Source: JAWLGW01 sp964569055 (GTDB lineage Bacteria > Planctomycetota > J058). From it: DNA of 9,327 nt. Position 1 is the first letter of the stretch. The number at the start of each line of letters is the position of its first letter. Below, piece after piece: positions 6,314 to 9,327 of the stretch. The translations under genes were made by a program, and so were the position numbers. The notes beneath the pieces are model-generated. The model was not told the origin of the DNA and did no database searches. It saw only the letters and a list, made by a program, of their open reading frames with translations. The stretch is from contig CAZMSZ010000303.1 of assembly GCA_964569055.1 (NCBI GenBank), forward strand, positions 1-9,327. The letters are read 5' to 3'.

Positions 6314-6330
6314 AGCGCTCAGCCCGTCAA
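6302..6330 (-). promoter_or_regulatory. Sigma70-type promoter of higBA
   Basis: On the minus strand TTGACG (6325-6330; 5/6 to consensus) and CATATT (6302-6307; 4/6) are separated by exactly 17 bases. Transcription would start around 6295, about a dozen bases before the GTG of higB. This gives higBA its own promoter, separate from thiL upstream on the same strand. The rest of the gap up to the thiL stop (to 6431) shows nothing else convincing. Confidence 0.7.
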
Positions 6331-6431
6331 CTATGGGGCGGCGAGACAATCGGCGTAAGTCTCTTTGTATTAGTGCTTTGCGGCCCTCGCGAATCTCGAT
6401 CCGCTTTGGGCGTCACGCTCCGCCGGATGGC

Positions 6432-7439
6432 CTACCGGGTCTTAGGGTCGGGTCGCCCGAGAGAGTCCTCCGGGGGCGCCACGAAGTGATCGAAGCCAGC
6501 CAGGTGGTCTAGCTCGGGCGCCACGACCTCGCCCGCCGGGCCGTCCTCTAGGCGGCCGATCTCGCGGAGCGTCGGGTGGCGCAGCGCGAGGTCGGCCGGT
6601 CCCGCCACGAGCAGCTCGTGGTCTTCGCCGCCGCGCCAGGCGAGCTCGGTGGCCGGCTCGCCCGCGCGGCGGGCCAGCTCGGGGTCGGGGGCCGGGAGCG
6701 CGGCGGGGTCGACCACGGCCCGCAGCCCCGAGGCGCGGGCCAGGCGCGGGAGGTCGCGCGCGAGGCCGTCCGAGAGGTCGAGGCAGGCGACGCGCGGCTC
6801 GGCGGCGAGCGCGCGCCCGAGCGGCAGGCGCGGAGTGGGCCCGAGCAGCGCGGCCAGCGCCGGCGCGAGCGCGGGCTCGTGCGGGTCGCCGCCGGCGAGC
6901 AGCCAGCGCAGGCCGGCGCGCGCCAGGCCGAGCGGGCCGCTCACGAACAGGCGGTCGCCCGCGCGGCCCGCGTCGCGCCGCAGGGCCCGCCCGGGCGGCA
7001 CCGCGCCCAGGGCGGTCACGTGCAGCTCGAGCCGATCGGGGTGGCGCGTCAGGTTGCCGCCCAGGAGCGGCGTCTCGCAGCGCGCGAGCGCCTCGCCCAG
7101 CCCCGCCGCGAGCGCGTCGAGCGCGCCCGGCTCGAGCTCGGGGAGCGCGAGCCCGACCAGCACCCCGAGCGGGCTGGCCCCCATGGCGGCGAGGTCGGAG
7201 ACGCCGGCCCCGATCGCCTTGCGACCGAACGCCGCGTAGCCCGCGAACGCGCTCCACTCGCGCCGGAAGTGGACGCCCTCCACCTGCTCGTCGGTGGTCC
7301 ACACCAGCTCCTGCCCGAGCGGAGGGGCGAGCACGGCCGCGTCGTCGCCTGGCCCGAGCGTGACCCCCGCCCCGCCCGTCGCGGCGCCCGCTGCGCGCGC
7401 GGCGCGCAGGATCCGCGCGATCGTGGCCTCCTCGTCCAT
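6432..7439 (-). CDS. thiL: Thiamine-monophosphate kinase ThiL
   Basis: The product has 335 residues, about the usual length. ThiL phosphorylates thiamine monophosphate with ATP to thiamine diphosphate, the last step of cofactor synthesis, in the cytoplasm. Signatures in order are GPGDDAAV (29-36), TTDEQVEGVHF (48-58), GRKAIGAGVSDLAAMGA (72-88), GGNLTR (127-132, the usual GGD/NxTR), VSGPLG (166-171), CLDLSDGLARDL (219-230), WRGGEDHELL (268-277) and LAGFDHF (313-319). These are the Mg-ATP and substrate-binding motifs of the PurM/ThiL fold, so the enzyme looks intact. The ATG at 7439 has GGAGG four bases upstream. After the typical end a short tail (PPEDSLGRPDPKTR) runs to the stop, near where the composition drops to the higBA patch. 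No other thiamine gene is in view. Confidence 0.95.
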   Translation of the reverse strand: MDEEATIARILRAARAAGAATGGAGVTLGPGDDAAVLAPPLGQELVWTTDEQVEGVHFRREWSAFAGYAAFGRKAIGAGVSDLAAMGASPLGVLVGLALPELEPGALDALAAGLGEALARCETPLLGGNLTRHPDRLELHVTALGAVPPGRALRRDAGRAGDRLFVSGPLGLARAGLRWLLAGGDPHEPALAPALAALLGPTPRLPLGRALAAEPRVACLDLSDGLARDLPRLARASGLRAVVDPAALPAPDPELARRAGEPATELAWRGGEDHELLVAGPADLALRHPTLREIGRLEDGPAGEVVAPELDHLAGFDHFVAPPEDSLGRPDPKTR

Positions 7440-7456
7440 GGCGCCTCCGGGTGCCC

Positions 7457-7462
7457 TCTATA
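7457..7462 (-). promoter_or_regulatory. Possible -10 box for thiL
   Basis: TATAGA on the minus strand matches TATAAT at 4-5 positions and is the only AT-rich hexamer in the 134-base divergent spacer (7440-7573). It would start transcription about 11 bases before the thiL ATG. No good -35 is visible at the right distance. The spacer also holds a GC-rich palindromic patch (GGGGCCGGCCC) at about 7471. Confidence 0.25.
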
Positions 7463-7573
7463 CCCTGCCGGGGCCGGCCCGGTGCGACTCCAGGGCGCCT
7501 CCCGGCTCAGTGGCATCCCTCGACGGGCCCTGCGAACATGCGGGCAGGACCAGCCGAGCGGGGGAGCAGCGCC

Positions 7574-9085
7574 ATGGGGACCAGCACCGTCGCGAAGAGG
7601 ACCCGGAGCCATGCGGCCCCCAAGCCCTACGTCGACCGGGCGCCGCACGACCCGCGCACCGACGTGAAGCTCGCGGGCGACTGGCTCGATCGCTGGCTGG
7701 GCGTGCTCGAGGAGAAGGAGCTGCGCGCCTACCTGCAGCTCGCGCACTACTGCAACACGCGCACGTACCACGACAAGGGCGGCCTGGCGCGGATCCTCGA
7801 GGACGGGCAGCCCGAGCGCGTCCTGGCCCGCCTGGAGCGGCGCGGGCTGCTCGAGGTGATCCGCAAGGCGCAGCAGTTCCACTACCACTTCCCGCACCGC
7901 GACAGCGACGGCTACCACCGCGGCGAGCGGGCGCGCCCCAGCCTGGTCGACGCGCTGGCGTTCCAGGAGCGCATGACGGAGGAGCTGACCGCGCTCGCCG
8001 GGCAGGACGAGACCGAGGCCCTGCGGGAGGAGGCGTTCGCGCGCTACCCCGAGCTGCGCGAGGAGCACGAGCTCTATCACGCCACGGCCGACCCCAGCGC
8101 GCCCCGCTGGCGGCTGTGGATGGAGGTGAGCAACCTCCTGATCCGCCAGTTCGAGGAGCTGTACGGCTCGCTGCGCGAGGACCACGGCGCGCTGTTCAAG
8201 GAGGTCTCGGCCAAGGTGCTGGCCCACCACCTCGAGCTGGTGGACGGGGTCGTGGCGCAGGTCCTCGAGCGGCTCGAGCGCGTGTTCCCCGAGGTCCAGA
8301 CCGAGTGGGCGATCGCGCCGGACCGCGAGGAGTTCGTGGCGCTCCCGTTCATTCGTCGCCAGGCCCAGCGCTACGGGGTCGGGCCCGAGCAGATCCTGCT
8401 CAACGTGATCGAGGCGCTCGGCCAGAGCGGCCGCGTGGTGTGCTCGGTCGACGAGACCGGCCAGCTCACCAACATGGTCCTCCCCTCCGACACCGGGCTG
8501 ACCAAGTCGGAGGAGCGCGTGCTGTTCCTCACGCCCGAGGAGCGCGCCTCCGAGGACTCGGCCCGCAACCGCGAGCGCGTGCGGCGCGCCCGCAACAAGT
8601 ACGCGAACTACCTGATCGAGCGCGCCTGCAGCACGCTGGCGGACTTCGTCACCGCGGGCCGGGTGCCGGCGGTCGACCCCTGGCTCGACCGGATCGTGGA
8701 GCTCGTCAACGAGGCGCTCGAGCTGTTGCCCATGCAGTTCGACCGCGAGCACCCGGTCAAGCTCGAGCACGTGATCGACCGGTTCGACGCGCTCAAGCTC
8801 GGCCAGCGGCTGTTCGCGCTGCCCGACGCCGTGCCGACCGACACGCAGGCCGTGCGCCGCGCCACCCATCGCATGCGGGCCCTGCAGGAGAGCGGCGACG
8901 ACGAGGCGGAGGCCGAGCAGCCGCCGCCCGCGCGCGCCCCGCGCGCCAAGGCGAAGAAGACGCCCGCCAAGAAGAAGAAGTCCAAGGGCAAGAAGGTCAA
9001 GGCGGCCGCCCCCAAGGCGGGCGCCCTCGGCGGCAAGACCAAGGCGCGCGCCAAGAGCGCGGGCAAGGGCAGGGCGCGGCGGTAG
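7574..9085 (+). CDS. Unknown protein with possible winged-helix N-terminus and histone-H1-like basic tail
   Basis: The product has 503 residues and I do not recognise its family. Residues about 32-108 (VKLAGDWLDRWLGVLEEKEL, then a helix around ARILEDGQPERVLARLERRG followed by LLEVIRKAQQFHYHF) read like a winged-helix domain: helices, a turn, then a beta hairpin. Residues about 120-440 are mostly charged, helical and leucine-rich. The last 50 residues (about 452-503) are Lys/Ala/Pro/Gly-rich with KAKKTPAKKKKSKGKK-type runs, like eukaryotic histone H1 tails or bacterial H1-like nucleoid proteins, so nucleic-acid binding is likely. I chose the ATG at 7574 because GGGGGAG lies seven bases upstream. 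Earlier in-frame starts (GTG 7451, ATG 7538) add a Pro/Arg-rich stretch with no such site. No signal peptide or membrane segment. It is divergent from thiL. A chromosome- or RNA-associated role is inference. Confidence 0.8.
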   Translation: MGTSTVAKRTRSHAAPKPYVDRAPHDPRTDVKLAGDWLDRWLGVLEEKELRAYLQLAHYCNTRTYHDKGGLARILEDGQPERVLARLERRGLLEVIRKAQQFHYHFPHRDSDGYHRGERARPSLVDALAFQERMTEELTALAGQDETEALREEAFARYPELREEHELYHATADPSAPRWRLWMEVSNLLIRQFEELYGSLREDHGALFKEVSAKVLAHHLELVDGVVAQVLERLERVFPEVQTEWAIAPDREEFVALPFIRRQAQRYGVGPEQILLNVIEALGQSGRVVCSVDETGQLTNMVLPSDTGLTKSEERVLFLTPEERASEDSARNRERVRRARNKYANYLIERACSTLADFVTAGRVPAVDPWLDRIVELVNEALELLPMQFDREHPVKLEHVIDRFDALKLGQRLFALPDAVPTDTQAVRRATHRMRALQESGDDEAEAEQPPPARAPRAKAKKTPAKKKKSKGKKVKAAAPKAGALGGKTKARAKSAGKGRARR

Positions 9086-9136
9086 CGCGGCGCGTCCGCA
9101 GAGCCGCAGAGCGAGCGCACGCAAGCGAGCCGAACG

Positions 9137-9158
9137 CCCAGATCTGGGGGCGAGCCCC
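9137..9158. repeat. Overlapping palindrome and hairpin downstream of the 503-residue gene
   Basis: CCCAGATCTGGG (9137-9148) is a perfect 12-base palindrome. It overlaps a second hairpin GGGG-CGAG-CCCC (9147-9158). Both lie about 50-70 bases after the stop codon at 9085. One could be the terminator of that gene, although no T-run follows. Confidence 0.4.
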
Positions 9159-9170
9159 TGCGACGAACCT

Positions 9171-9193
9171 CCCTCGGACCGAACCACCGAGGG
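9171..9193. repeat. Inverted repeat with 7-bp arms
   Basis: CCCTCGG (9171-9177) and CCGAGGG (9187-9193) pair perfectly across nine bases. An alternative pairing extends it with GAAC upstream against GTTC downstream via a small bulge. It is the second stem-loop in this non-coding stretch. Confidence 0.4.
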
Positions 9194-9248
9194 TTCCGAC
9201 TCGCTGGCTCCGGCATGCGCCTCGCTCAGGAGTCCCGCGCAGCCACGA

Positions 9249-9270
9249 CGGACCGGCGAGCGTCGGTCCG
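9249..9270. repeat. Inverted repeat with 7-bp arms
   Basis: CGGACCG (9249-9255) and CGGTCCG (9264-9270) pair perfectly across eight bases. It is the third stem-loop in the final 240-base non-coding stretch, and its core resembles the GGACCG next to the 9171-9177 arm. Confidence 0.4.
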
Positions 9271-9287
9271 CGCGAGCGAACACGAAT

Positions 9288-9305
9288 CCTCCCTCCCTCC
9301 CTTCC
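9288..9305. repeat. Short CCCT tandem repeat / G-rich run on the minus strand
   Basis: Four adjacent C-runs separated by single T's give GGAAGGGAGGGAGGGAGG on the minus strand. It could be simple-sequence slippage, a possible G-quadruplex, or a purine-rich ribosome-binding-like stretch. I see no convincing gene that uses it. Confidence 0.4.
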
Positions 9306-9327
9306 AGGTGAGCGAGCCCGACCGCGT

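Noticed and set aside
7049..9283. Minus-strand open frame of 744 codons starting at a GTG with a very purine-rich upstream stretch (GGGAGGGAGGGAGG)
   Set aside because: Despite the ribosome-binding-like sequence, it is antisense to the whole 503-residue gene and then reads thiL in a wrong frame. The composition of its product is that of a shadow frame.

Overview
This is a very GC-rich bacterial chromosome segment, apart from one patch of roughly 50-60% G+C between about 4.65 and 6.43 kb. The gene set fits a high-GC Gram-negative bacterium: lipoprotein signals, TPR proteins, a cyclic-nucleotide-binding-domain protein, HU and ThiL. A Myxococcota or related former deltaproteobacterial lineage is my best guess. 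No rRNA or other taxonomic marker is present, so this is inference.

Layout. Positions 1-1220 (minus) hold a nearly complete alkaline-phosphatase-superfamily hydrolase. Divergent from it, 1288-2037 (plus) encodes a predicted lipoprotein with a four-cysteine zinc site and an HExxH protease domain that closely resembles the DA1 peptidases known from plants. It converges with and overlaps the end of a minus-strand operon (3866 to 2031): cyclic-nucleotide-binding-domain protein, TPR protein, TPR lipoprotein. About 300 bases of divergent regulatory DNA separate that operon from an HU gene (4175-4471, plus), which is followed by a strong GC-rich hairpin.

The lower-GC patch starts with a truncated IS256-type transposase (4707-4946) and about 260 bases with no recognisable gene. 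It then holds a minus-strand higB-higA toxin-antitoxin module (6282 to 5205). The module has a good sigma70-type promoter whose -10 box lies inside a perfect 19-bp palindrome, a likely autoregulatory operator. HigA carries a C-terminal extension of about 110 residues. The patch looks like an acquired insertion between HU and thiL.

Beyond it lie thiL (7439 to 6432, minus; thiamine-monophosphate kinase) and, divergently, a 503-residue protein of unknown function with a lysine/alanine-rich histone-H1-like tail (7574-9085, plus). The last 240 bases contain several inverted repeats and a short CCCT tandem repeat but no convincing gene.

The most unusual items are the DA1-like lipoprotein, the extended HigA with its promoter/operator arrangement, and the 503-residue unknown with the H1-like tail.
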